NCBI GenBank assembly: GCA_035646975.1 | Contig: DASROJ010000105.1 | Coordinates: forward strand, 1 to 14,774 | DNA length: 14,774 bases | Reading direction: 5' to 3' | Origin: DASROJ01 sp035646975 | GTDB taxonomy: Bacteria; Acidobacteriota; Polarisedimenticolia; JACPZX01; DASXTC01 | Shown: piece by piece, positions 1 to 6,106 of the stretch | Numbering within the stretch: position 1 is the first letter of the stretch | Layout of the letters: each line of letters starts with the position of its first letter | Translations under genes and position numbers: made by a program | Notes under the pieces: generated by a model | Told to the model about the DNA's origin: nothing | The model's input: the letters and a program-made list of their open reading frames with translations, nothing else | Database searches by the model: none

Positions 1-1139
1 CTCAGGAACCCCGGATAGTGACGACGGTCCCGCCAGATCAACGCGACGGCAAGCACGACGTAGACGACCGACACCGGCATCCTGAGATCCTCGTACACAA
101 GCTGGACACCGAAGAGCCCGAACAGGACGAGAGCGCCGTACCAGGACAGGCTCAGGTTCGCCAGGATGGCGACGGCCAGCAACGATTGCGCCGCCGTCAG
201 CCAAAGCTCGTGCTCCTGCCTGAGGTCGAGATGCAGCGCGCTCGGTCTTCCGATACTGACTGAATACACGATGGGCAATGTTCCAACGAGCAGGGTCCAC
301 TGGTTGACCTTCGAGGAGACCAGTGCTCCCAGCCCCGCCGGGGCATCACCACGGAATGTCCAGATGAGGGCGACGATGAATTCCGGAGCTTCCGAGGCCA
401 GCGGCGCGAGCCACTGGACCAGCAGGAATTCGTTGATTCCCCAACCCTTCCCCGCGGCCACCAGCGACTCCGCGAACGGCTCGGCGGACATGAAGATGAC
501 GCAGGCGGAATACAGGAACAGCGCGCTGGCGGCAAGCCTCCTCGAGGCGGTGGGAAGATCGCCAAGCCATTTGGCCGGGCCGATCAGCTCGGGCTCGTGA
601 GTCTCCGCCTTCGAGATGCGCAGGGCGTAGAACGCGAAGATGGCGAGGAAGAAAAAGGCATCGATGAGGCTGAGCGTTTTCTTCAGCGGAAGAATGATGG
701 CGTAGCAGGTGGCCAGCCCCATGAAGAGGATCTCGACCCGGTGCGCGGGCTCGAGTTTGACCGCCGCCTTGCGGAACCGGAGCGCGAAAAGCAGCACCAC
801 CGCCGGCCAGCCGACACCCACCAGCAGCCGGTTGGCTCCCGTCATGTTCGCCAGGGCGTAATGGGCGTATTCCGGCTGGCGCCCCGCCTTCCAGGCAAAC
901 ACCATGTCGACGGCGTACTCCGGAAGCACGGCGATGAGCGCCAGAATCGCGACGGCGAGCGCCTGGGAGATGTCTTTCTGGGCCACTTCGGCGGCCCATG
1001 AGAGCAGGAAGGCGGCGCCCAGTATCGCGAGTCCGAACAGCAGCGCTTCGAACCCCGGCGTGACGTGCATTCCTGTGAGCTTGAGGTACAGGGCAGGGAA
1101 ACTCAGCGATGTCGCGAGAAACAGATAGAGTCGGGGCAA
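1..1139 (-). CDS. Sodium/calcium exchanger family (CaCA) membrane protein, C-terminus cut by window edge
   Basis: Integral membrane cation exchanger, probably moving Ca2+ against Na+ or H+ across the inner membrane. The visible 379 residues form about ten hydrophobic helices and contain the two homologous alpha-repeat motifs that define the CaCA superfamily: ALIAVLPEYAVD (P72-E73), followed by ANMTGANRLLVGVGW, and PLASEAPEFIVALIW (P252-E253), followed by SSKVNQWTLLVGTLP. The paired Pro-Glu residues are the expected ion-binding sites. I chose the TTG start at 1139 because GGAG lies 7 bases upstream of it. The only earlier in-frame start, a GTG at 1193, abuts a TATAAT element. The frame is open to base 1, so the C-terminus lies outside the window. 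The gene diverges from gltA. Ion specificity cannot be read from the sequence. Family call confident; start codon moderately so. Confidence 0.85.
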   Translation of the reverse strand, partial: MPRLYLFLATSLSFPALYLKLTGMHVTPGFEALLFGLAILGAAFLLSWAAEVAQKDISQALAVAILALIAVLPEYAVDMVFAWKAGRQPEYAHYALANMTGANRLLVGVGWPAVVLLFALRFRKAAVKLEPAHRVEILFMGLATCYAIILPLKKTLSLIDAFFFLAIFAFYALRISKAETHEPELIGPAKWLGDLPTASRRLAASALFLYSACVIFMSAEPFAESLVAAGKGWGINEFLLVQWLAPLASEAPEFIVALIWTFRGDAPAGLGALVSSKVNQWTLLVGTLPIVYSVSIGRPSALHLDLRQEHELWLTAAQSLLAVAILANLSLSWYGALVLFGLFGVQLVYEDLRMPVSVVYVVLAVALIWRDRRHYPGFL

Positions 1140-1184
1140 TCTCGATCTCCGGTGGCCGCCCCGCGTTGGCGTCGCGGGGACGCC

Positions 1185-1190
1185 ATTATA
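1185..1190 (-). promoter_or_regulatory. -10 element of the exchanger gene
   Basis: A perfect TATAAT is read on the minus strand, about 46 bases before the proposed TTG start, which would leave a leader of roughly 40 bases. No good -35 hexamer sits at 17-18 bases, so an activator or a weak -35 is implied. This is sequence resemblance only. Confidence 0.45.
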
Positions 1191-1193
1191 CAC

Positions 1194-1205
1194 GTGGCTC
1201 GCCAC
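1194..1205. promoter_or_regulatory. Small palindrome between divergent promoters (possible operator)
   Basis: GTGGC-TC-GCCAC is a perfect 5-base inverted repeat. It lies between the leftward -10 (1185-1190) and the rightward -10 (1224-1229), and overlaps the -35 position proposed for gltA. The placement would suit a regulator acting on both genes, but a repeat this short could be chance. Confidence 0.25.
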
Positions 1206-1229
1206 AAGGGACGGTCGCCGTTGTATGCT
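1201..1229 (+). promoter_or_regulatory. Candidate gltA promoter
   Basis: GCCACA (1201-1206, three matches to TTGACA) and TATGCT (1224-1229, four matches to TATAAT) are separated by 17 bases. The start codon at 1264 would then have a leader of about 28 bases. Spacing is ideal but the hexamers are only fair. Confidence 0.4.
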
Positions 1230-1263
1230 ATGGACGTCAACCTGGCGCAGCGTGGAGAAGATC

Positions 1264-2559
1264 ATGGAACCGATCCGGCAGACCCTCAAGATCGTGGACA
1301 ACCGCACGGGCAAGACGTACGAGATCCCGATCGAGAACGGTGCGATACGCGCCATCGACCTTCGCCAGATCAAGACCGCGCCCGAAGACTTCGGATTGAT
1401 GACGTACGACCCCGCGTTCACCAACACGGCGGCGTGCAAGAGCCGCGTCACGTACATCGATGGCGAACAGGGAATCCTCTGGTACCGCGGTTATCCGATC
1501 GAAGATCTTGCCGAGAAAAGCAATTACCTCGAGACAGCGTATCTGCTGCTGTTCGGAGAGCTGCCCACCCAGGCCCAGTTCGAGGACTGGATCTTCCAGA
1601 TCACGCACCACACGTTCATCCACGAAAACGTGAAGCACATGATGGACAGCTTCCGTTACGACGCTCACCCGATGGGCATGCTGGTGAGCACCATGGGAGC
1701 GTTGTCCACTTATTATCCCGAGGCGAAGATCGTCAACGACCCCGAGGTGAGGCAGCGCCAGGCCTACCGGCTCATCGCGAAGATGCCGACGCTCGCCGCC
1801 TTCTCCTACCGCCACAGCATCGGCATGCCCTACGCCTACCCGGACAACGATCTCGGTTACATCGGAAACTTCCTCAACATGCTCTTCAAGACCACCGAGC
1901 AGAAGTACGTGCCGCACCCCGTTCTTGAAAGGGCGCTCGAGGTTCTCTTCATCCTGCACGCCGACCATGAGCAGAACTGCAGCACCAACGCCATGCGCGT
2001 GGTCGGCAGCTCGCAGTCCGACCCCTACGTGGCGATCGCCGCGGCCACCGCGGCGCTGTACGGCCCGCTTCATGGCGGCGCCAACGAGGCCGTGCTCAGG
2101 ATGCTGCGGCAGATCGGCGCAAAGTCGAACGTTCCCGAGTTCGTCAAGCGGGTCAAGTCGGGCGAGGGGCGTCTGATGGGATTCGGACACCGTGTGTACA
2201 AGTCATACGATCCCCGGGCGAAGATCATCAAGAGGATGGCCGATGCGGTGTTCGAAGCCACCGGCCGCAACCCTCTGCTGGACATCGCGCTGGAGCTGGA
2301 GCGGATCGCCCTCGAAGACGACTATTTCGTCACGCGAAAGCTGTATCCGAACGTCGACTTCTACTCCGGGCTCATCTACCAGGCCATGGGCTTCCCGGTC
2401 GACATGTTCCCCGTGCTGTTCGCCATACCCCGCACGGTGGGATGGATCGCGCAATGGGAGGAGATGCTGCGGGACCCCGATCAGAAGATCGCCCGCCCGC
2501 GGCAGATCTATCTCGGCGCCCAGAAGCGCGACTACAAGCCTCTCGATCAGCGCAGATAG
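1264..2559 (+). CDS. gltA: Citrate synthase
   Basis: Condenses oxaloacetate with acetyl-CoA to citrate and CoA, the entry step of the TCA cycle, in the cytoplasm. The 431-residue protein matches the usual length of type II bacterial citrate synthases (about 427). The catalytic residues all stand in their family motifs: H270 in PLHGGANEA, H309 in GFGHRVYKSYDPRA and D365 in NVDFYSGLIYQAMG. The N-terminus (QTLKIVDNRTGKTYEIPI) also resembles the family's beta domain. I chose ATG 1264 because GGAGAAG precedes it with 6 bases from GGAG to the start. The in-frame ATG at 1225 overlaps the -10 candidate and would add 13 residues unlike the family. The gene stands alone: the exchanger diverges upstream, and a structured inverted repeat precedes the convergent SWIB gene downstream. 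A 2-methylcitrate synthase is less likely given the type II length and N-terminal domain. Confidence 0.96.
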   Translation: MEPIRQTLKIVDNRTGKTYEIPIENGAIRAIDLRQIKTAPEDFGLMTYDPAFTNTAACKSRVTYIDGEQGILWYRGYPIEDLAEKSNYLETAYLLLFGELPTQAQFEDWIFQITHHTFIHENVKHMMDSFRYDAHPMGMLVSTMGALSTYYPEAKIVNDPEVRQRQAYRLIAKMPTLAAFSYRHSIGMPYAYPDNDLGYIGNFLNMLFKTTEQKYVPHPVLERALEVLFILHADHEQNCSTNAMRVVGSSQSDPYVAIAAATAALYGPLHGGANEAVLRMLRQIGAKSNVPEFVKRVKSGEGRLMGFGHRVYKSYDPRAKIIKRMADAVFEATGRNPLLDIALELERIALEDDYFVTRKLYPNVDFYSGLIYQAMGFPVDMFPVLFAIPRTVGWIAQWEEMLRDPDQKIARPRQIYLGAQKRDYKPLDQRR

Positions 2560-2577
2560 GCAGACAGAAGGAAGGGA

Positions 2578-2716
2578 CGGCCGATCAATCCTCTCGCAGG
2601 GCCGTCTGAAGTGGAGGCCGCTGCCCGCGCCGGGCGCGCGGGCAGTGGAACCAACGCCGGGGCAGGCAGCGCGCGGGACGATCGCGGCGGTGCCCTGGGA
2701 GAGGATTGACCGGCCG
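2578..2716. repeat. 139-base element with 25-base imperfect terminal inverted repeats
   Basis: Bases 2578-2602 and 2692-2716 are reverse complements of each other except at two positions (23 of 25). They enclose 89 bases that themselves contain a strong hairpin (2618-2648). The left arm can also fold locally: GACGGC (2576-2581) pairs with GCCGTC (2601-2606), so two mutually exclusive folds exist. The element fills the gap between the convergent gltA and SWIB stop codons. It could be a two-way terminator, a transcript-stabilising 3' structure, or a REP/MITE-type repeat. No flanking target duplication is obvious. Confidence 0.75.
2618..2648. terminator. GC-rich hairpin downstream of gltA, possible bidirectional terminator
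   Basis: A perfect 10-base-pair stem (2621-2630 with 2636-2645) carries a 5-base loop and extends three more pairs, including one G-U. It is followed by GAACCAACG rather than a T-run, so it is a strong structure but not a canonical intrinsic terminator in either direction. Confidence 0.35.
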
Positions 2717-2723
2717 GAGCAGC

Positions 2724-3008
2724 CTACTTCAGGTGCTTCGACACCAGCTTGGTCATCTCGAACATGCTGACCTGCTTCTTGCCGCCGAACACAGGACCGA
2801 GCTTGGCGTCGGCGTTGATGTTCCGACGATTCTTCGAATCCTGAAGGTTGTTCTTCTTGATGTAGGCCCACAGCTTCTTGGTGACCTCGGTGCGAGGCAG
2901 CGGCTTCGATCCGACCACTTCAGCCAGCAACGCGTCGGGATTCATCGGCTTCATGAATGCGGCGTTGGGCTTGCGGGCTGTCTTCTTCGCGGGCTTCTTC
3001 GCGGCCAT
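2724..3008 (-). CDS. SWIB/MDM2-domain protein
   Basis: A small basic protein of 94 residues. The first 15 residues are a Lys/Ala tail of histone H1 style (MAAKKPAKKTARKP). Residues about 19-93 are a SWIB domain, seen in KPLPRTEVTKKLWAYIKKN, LQDSKNRRNINADAKL and a C-terminal segment ending FEMTKLVSKHLK. SWIB domains occur in eukaryotic SWI/SNF complexes and, as short stand-alone proteins or topoisomerase fusions, in some bacteria such as chlamydiae, where a role in DNA topology is suspected. The partner here is unknown. I chose ATG 3008 because GAGGAG lies 6 bases upstream, and because the longer open frame to 3122 would add 38 residues unlike the family. It converges on gltA, with the inverted-repeat element ending 7 bases beyond its stop codon. 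Family call firm; cellular role inferred only. Confidence 0.9.
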   Translation of the reverse strand: MAAKKPAKKTARKPNAAFMKPMNPDALLAEVVGSKPLPRTEVTKKLWAYIKKNNLQDSKNRRNINADAKLGPVFGGKKQVSMFEMTKLVSKHLK

Positions 3009-3041
3009 TGAAATCTCCTCTGGAAGGTTTGCTGTTTCACG

Positions 3042-3057
3042 CCGGGCGCGGGCCCGG
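3042..3057. other. Short GC hairpin between DUF486 and SWIB genes
   Basis: CCGGGC pairs perfectly with GCCCGG around a GCGG loop, in the 110-base gap upstream of the SWIB gene. It lacks a T-run. It might slow transcription from the upstream DUF486 gene or structure the SWIB leader. Weak evidence. Confidence 0.25.
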
Positions 3058-3118
3058 TAGCGAGACAGGATACCCGTGCGCGCCCCGGGAGTCCAGCACC
3101 CGATCCGGTTCGCGGAGA

Positions 3119-3451
3119 TCACGACCAGTCATGGAACACAAAGAAGACCGCCAGCACGATGCAGCCGAATCCCGCCAGGTAGTTCCATCGAAGCCTTTCA
3201 CCCAGATACGTGACCGAGAAAACGGTGAAGACGGCAAGACTCACCACCTCCTGGATTGTCTTGAGCTGGGCGGCCGTGAACCGGCCATAGCCGAATCGGT
3301 TGGCCGGCACCTGGAAGCAGTATTCCGGCAAGGCTATCAGCCAGCTCGCCAGGATGACCCGCCACAAGGGCACTCCCCTGAACTTGAGATGTCCGTACCA
3401 GGCGATGGTCATGAAGAGATTTGACATGGTCAGCAGGACCACGGTCCACAT
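3119..3451 (-). CDS. DMT-type four-helix membrane protein, DUF486 family
   Basis: A 110-residue inner-membrane protein with four predicted helices at about residues 1-20, 30-50, 65-84 and 89-109. The segment ALPEYCFQVPANRFGYG (about residues 40-56), followed by FTAAQLKTIQEVVSLAVF, is the signature I recognise for DUF486, a small relative of the drug/metabolite transporter superfamily. Substrate and physiological role are unknown. The length is typical and the protein looks intact. ATG 3451 has a near-perfect Shine-Dalgarno sequence (AAAGGAGGG) a few bases upstream. The leader is an unusual CA-rich tract. The gene runs in the same direction as the SWIB gene 110 bases downstream, with a hairpin between, so joint transcription is possible but not shown. 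The DUF481 gene diverges from it. Confidence 0.9.
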   Translation of the reverse strand: MWTVVLLTMSNLFMTIAWYGHLKFRGVPLWRVILASWLIALPEYCFQVPANRFGYGRFTAAQLKTIQEVVSLAVFTVFSVTYLGERLRWNYLAGFGCIVLAVFFVFHDWS

Positions 3452-3463
3452 GATCCCTCCTTT

Positions 3464-3493
3464 GTGTGTGCGTGTGTGGATGAGTGGATGAGT
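3464..3493. repeat. GT-rich tract and direct repeat in the DUF486 leader
   Basis: On the plus strand an alternating GT tract (GTGTGTGCGTGTGTG) is followed by two perfect tandem copies of GGATGAGT (3478-3485 and 3486-3493). Read as the DUF486 messenger leader this is a CA-rich, unstructured stretch directly before the Shine-Dalgarno sequence. Confidence 0.7.
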
Positions 3494-3552
3494 TCTTCCC
3501 GGGCCGGACCGGCCCTCATGACCACGAGTCTACAACGGCGCGACCCCGTGTC

Positions 3553-3583
3553 TTGACACTTCAGCGGCACCTTGAGATAGCAT
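3553..3583 (+). promoter_or_regulatory. Candidate promoter of the DUF481 gene
   Basis: A perfect TTGACA at 3553-3558 is followed by GATAGC (3576-3581, 17-base spacing) or TAGCAT (3578-3583, 19-base spacing) as the -10. It is the best -35 seen in the window and is oriented toward the DUF481/OmpA block. The start codon is at 3631. Confidence 0.55.
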
Positions 3584-3630
3584 GTGGCCTGTCCTGAACG
3601 GAATCAGTTACTGGAGGATCCGCACCCGGC

Positions 3631-4515
3631 ATGTTCACACGATCTCTCGTTGCGACAATGGTGGTCACGCTGCTCGTCGCGCAGAGCAGCGCAGCGCTGG
3701 CACGCGAAGAGCAGAAGACACCTCCGCCCGACCGGTGGCAGGACACCGCGGAGCTGAGCTACGTCGTGACCGCGGGAAACTCCGAGACCGATACGCTCGG
3801 ATTCAAGAACAAGCTCTGGCGGCAGTGGGAGAAATCGGCCTTCGAGCTCAACGCGGGCGGCGTGCGGGCCAACGCCACGACGACCACCACGTTCGCCCTG
3901 GGCACGATGAACAATTTCGATGTCACCGAGAAGAACGACTCCAACCTGACGGCGGAAACCTACTACCTGAATGGGCGATACGACCGGAAGATCATCGACA
4001 GCTTTTTCTGGTTCGTTGCAGCCGGCTGGGACCGCAACCGGTTCGCCGGCGTCCAGAATCGCTACACGGGGGTGGCCGGCGTCGGCAACATCTGGACCGA
4101 CACCGACCGGCGCAAGTTTCGCACCGACTACTCGCTGACGTTCACCAAGCAGGTCGACGTCGTCGACAATCCAAGCGTCGATGGAACCTTTCTCGGGGCA
4201 CGCATCGCCTCGAGCTATTTCCAGAAGTGCGGCGCGAACACGACCTACACGAACGACCTGGTGCTGGACGAAAACCTCGACGACACCGCCGACTTCCGCG
4301 CCAACATGATCAACGGTCTTTCCGTCGCGATGAACAAGAGGCTGGCGCTGAAGGTCACTCTCCAATGGCTCTATGACCACAGGCCGTCGTTCGAGTCCGT
4401 CGACCTGTTCGACCCGCTGGCCCCGCCCCCGGCCGGCGCCAGGACCGGCACCGTCCTGGTCGCGCTCGACGAACTGGACACCATCTTCACGACATCACTC
4501 GCGATAACCTTCTGA
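3631..4515 (+). CDS. DUF481 family outer-membrane protein
   Basis: A 294-residue predicted outer-membrane beta-barrel. A signal peptide occupies residues 1 to about 24 (MFTRSLVATMVVTLLVAQSS, then AALA). The remainder alternates polar and aromatic residues as in a barrel, starting WQDTAELSYVVTAGNSETDTL, which is the typical first strand of DUF481 (YdiY-like) proteins, and ending on phenylalanine (TTSLAITF), as outer-membrane barrels commonly do. The function of the family is not established. ATG 3631 gives a good signal peptide, but its GGAGG (3613-3617) is 13 bases away, longer than usual. An internal ATG at codon 10 would leave a short signal peptide and is less likely. OmpA paralogue 1 begins 31 bases after the stop with its own strong ribosome site, so these two genes are probably co-transcribed. 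Confidence 0.85.
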   Translation: MFTRSLVATMVVTLLVAQSSAALAREEQKTPPPDRWQDTAELSYVVTAGNSETDTLGFKNKLWRQWEKSAFELNAGGVRANATTTTTFALGTMNNFDVTEKNDSNLTAETYYLNGRYDRKIIDSFFWFVAAGWDRNRFAGVQNRYTGVAGVGNIWTDTDRRKFRTDYSLTFTKQVDVVDNPSVDGTFLGARIASSYFQKCGANTTYTNDLVLDENLDDTADFRANMINGLSVAMNKRLALKVTLQWLYDHRPSFESVDLFDPLAPPPAGARTGTVLVALDELDTIFTTSLAITF

Positions 4516-4546
4516 ACGCCCCGCGTTTCGGCCCATAGGAGGCACC

Positions 4547-5947
4547 ATGCGAAGGACGATGCTGGAGTTGCTGGCGGGAATTCTCCTGCTCGTGCTGGTC
4601 GTCGGAACGCCTGCTTCTGCAGGACAGGGTCAGCAAGGCGACTGGGAGTTCGGCCCCTATGCAGGATTCGGCTGGCTGGACGACTACGACATCCTGCATC
4701 CCAAAGGTGATGCCATCTTCGGGCTTCGCGCCGGCTACTTCTTCACTCCCCGGTGGAGCCTCGAAGGATCCTGGCAGCGTCTTTCCACCGACACGGACCT
4801 GAGCGCCGGTTCCAATGAAAGCTTCGATCTCACTTCGGGTCGTCTGAACCTCCTGCTCAACTTCCGGCCCGGCGAGTCGGTGAGACCCTTCGTCACGGCG
4901 GGCGTGGGCATCGAGAAGGCCGATGCCGGCCAGCTCGGTGACTCCACCGACACCGGCTGGAACGCGGGAGGCGGCGTGCGATGGTACCTCTCCCACAGCT
5001 TCGCCCTGCGGCTCGACGGCAGGTACGTCTGGACCAACGTGGGCGACAGGATCGATCAGAGCCAGGGGAATATCGAGGCAACGCTGGGCGCGGCCTGGTC
5101 GCTGGGTGGCGGCTCCCCCAGCGACGCCGACAGGGACGGCGTGACCGACCGCCAGGACAAGTGCCCCGGAACGCCGGTGGGAGCGAAGGTCGACTCGGCC
5201 GGCTGCCCCGTCGACTCCGACCATGACGGCGTTGCAGATGGAATCGACCAGTGCCCCGCGACACCGGGTGGATGGCCCGTCGATGCCAGGGGCTGCCCCC
5301 TGGACGGCGACCGTGATGGAGTCGCCGACGGCGAGGACGCCTGCCCGAACTCGCCCGCCGGGGCGAAGGTGGACGCGCGCGGCTGCACCACCGACGAAGA
5401 TGACGACGGTGTATTCGACGGTCTGGACCGCTGCCCCGCCACCCCGCGCGGCGCCAGGGTCGATGCCTACGGCTGCCCGATCGACAGCGATCATGACGGC
5501 GTGCCCGACGGGATCGACACCTGCCCCGACACGAAGCACGGCGCCAGGGTCGATGCGCAGGGCTGCGAAATCGTTTCGAAGTCCGCCCCGCTGTTCACCC
5601 AGGACAAGAAGACGCTGGTTCTCGAGGGAGTGAACTTCGAGACCAATTCGGCCACCCTGACACCCGATTCGGTGACCGTCCTGGAAACTGTCGCGGTCTC
5701 ACTCAAGGACTGGCCTGAAGTACGGGTGGAGATCGGGGGGCACACCGACTCTTCCGGAGCCGACGCCTACAACCTGGAGCTTTCACGCCGGCGCGCCGAG
5801 TCGGTGAAGGCCTACCTCGCTGCCAAGGGGATCGACGAATCCCGGCTCAAGACCCGGGGATACGGCGAAACCAGGCCGATTGCCGAAAATCGCACAAGGG
5901 AAGGCCGGGCCAGGAACCGCAGGGTCGAGCTGACCCGGGTGGATTAG
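4547..5947 (+). CDS. OmpA-family protein with beta-barrel and five TSP3 repeats (paralogue 1)
   Basis: A 466-residue envelope protein. It has a signal peptide (about residues 1-25), an eight-strand-type OmpA barrel domain (about 30-190, beginning FGPYAGFGWLDDYDIL), five exact 30-residue TSP3 repeats (193-342) of the form DxDxDGVxDxxDxCPxTPxGxxVDxxGC, and an OmpA C-terminal domain (about 352-466). In that domain D401 (GGHTDSSG) and R416 (LSRRRAESV) are the residues known in this family to hold diaminopimelate of peptidoglycan. It should link the outer membrane to the cell wall, with the acidic repeats as a probable calcium-stiffened spacer. ATG 4547 follows AGGAGG by 4 bases. It lies 31 bases after DUF481 and ends in a strong hairpin. 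It is collinear with paralogue 3 (7145-8545), which also has D401 and R416. Confidence 0.93.
   Translation: MRRTMLELLAGILLLVLVVGTPASAGQGQQGDWEFGPYAGFGWLDDYDILHPKGDAIFGLRAGYFFTPRWSLEGSWQRLSTDTDLSAGSNESFDLTSGRLNLLLNFRPGESVRPFVTAGVGIEKADAGQLGDSTDTGWNAGGGVRWYLSHSFALRLDGRYVWTNVGDRIDQSQGNIEATLGAAWSLGGGSPSDADRDGVTDRQDKCPGTPVGAKVDSAGCPVDSDHDGVADGIDQCPATPGGWPVDARGCPLDGDRDGVADGEDACPNSPAGAKVDARGCTTDEDDDGVFDGLDRCPATPRGARVDAYGCPIDSDHDGVPDGIDTCPDTKHGARVDAQGCEIVSKSAPLFTQDKKTLVLEGVNFETNSATLTPDSVTVLETVAVSLKDWPEVRVEIGGHTDSSGADAYNLELSRRRAESVKAYLAAKGIDESRLKTRGYGETRPIAENRTREGRARNRRVELTRVD
5123..5572 (+). repeat. Five 90-base TSP3-coding repeats in OmpA paralogue 1
   Basis: Five uninterrupted 30-codon units, each with two cysteines and an acidic DxDxDG calcium-loop motif. 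Unit 2 is marked by GWPVD and unit 4 by VFDGLD and DAYGCP. The unit marks recur in the same order in the two downstream paralogues. Confidence 0.9.
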
Positions 5948-5966
5948 CCGGCCTGGAGTGGAAAAA

Positions 5967-6000
5967 CCCACGCGGGCTCCATTGCGAGAGCCCGCGTGGG
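5967..6000. terminator. Strong hairpin terminator after OmpA paralogue 1
   Basis: A perfect 13-base-pair stem (5967-5979 with 5988-6000) carries an 8-base loop, starting 19 bases after the stop codon. On the plus strand the tail is CTTGCT, which is poor in T. On the minus strand the stem is followed by TTTTT, a canonical intrinsic terminator. It probably ends the DUF481-OmpA1 transcript and also blocks antisense transcription. Confidence 0.7.
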
Positions 6001-6002
6001 CT

Positions 6003-6011
6003 TGCTACAAT
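6003..6011 (+). promoter_or_regulatory. Candidate extended -10 promoter for OmpA paralogue 2
   Basis: TGC-TACAAT fits an extended -10 (TGn-TATAAT, five of six matches). It starts three bases after the preceding hairpin, so any -35 region would lie inside the terminator stem. The coding start is at 6107, implying a leader of about 90 bases. Confidence 0.4.
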
Positions 6012-6106
6012 GCCCCCAGCCTCGCTGGCACTTCACCGATATCATCGGTCCCGATACCAGGGACACGATGATGGCTGCCCCGCATCATTCAGGTATGGAG
6101 ACAGAC

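Noticed and set aside
1191..1193. Earlier GTG start for the exchanger
   Set aside because: It sits directly at the TATAAT element and lacks a ribosome site, whereas TTG 1139 has GGAG at good spacing.
4487..5539. 350-codon minus-strand open frame opposite OmpA paralogue 1
   Set aside because: Antisense shadow of the same kind; no ribosome site and no family resemblance.
5996..6106. N-terminal extension of OmpA paralogue 2 to the first in-frame ATG
   Set aside because: Those codons overlap the preceding hairpin and the -10 candidate and would bury the signal peptide at residue 38. ATG 6107 has a ribosome site and a clean signal peptide.
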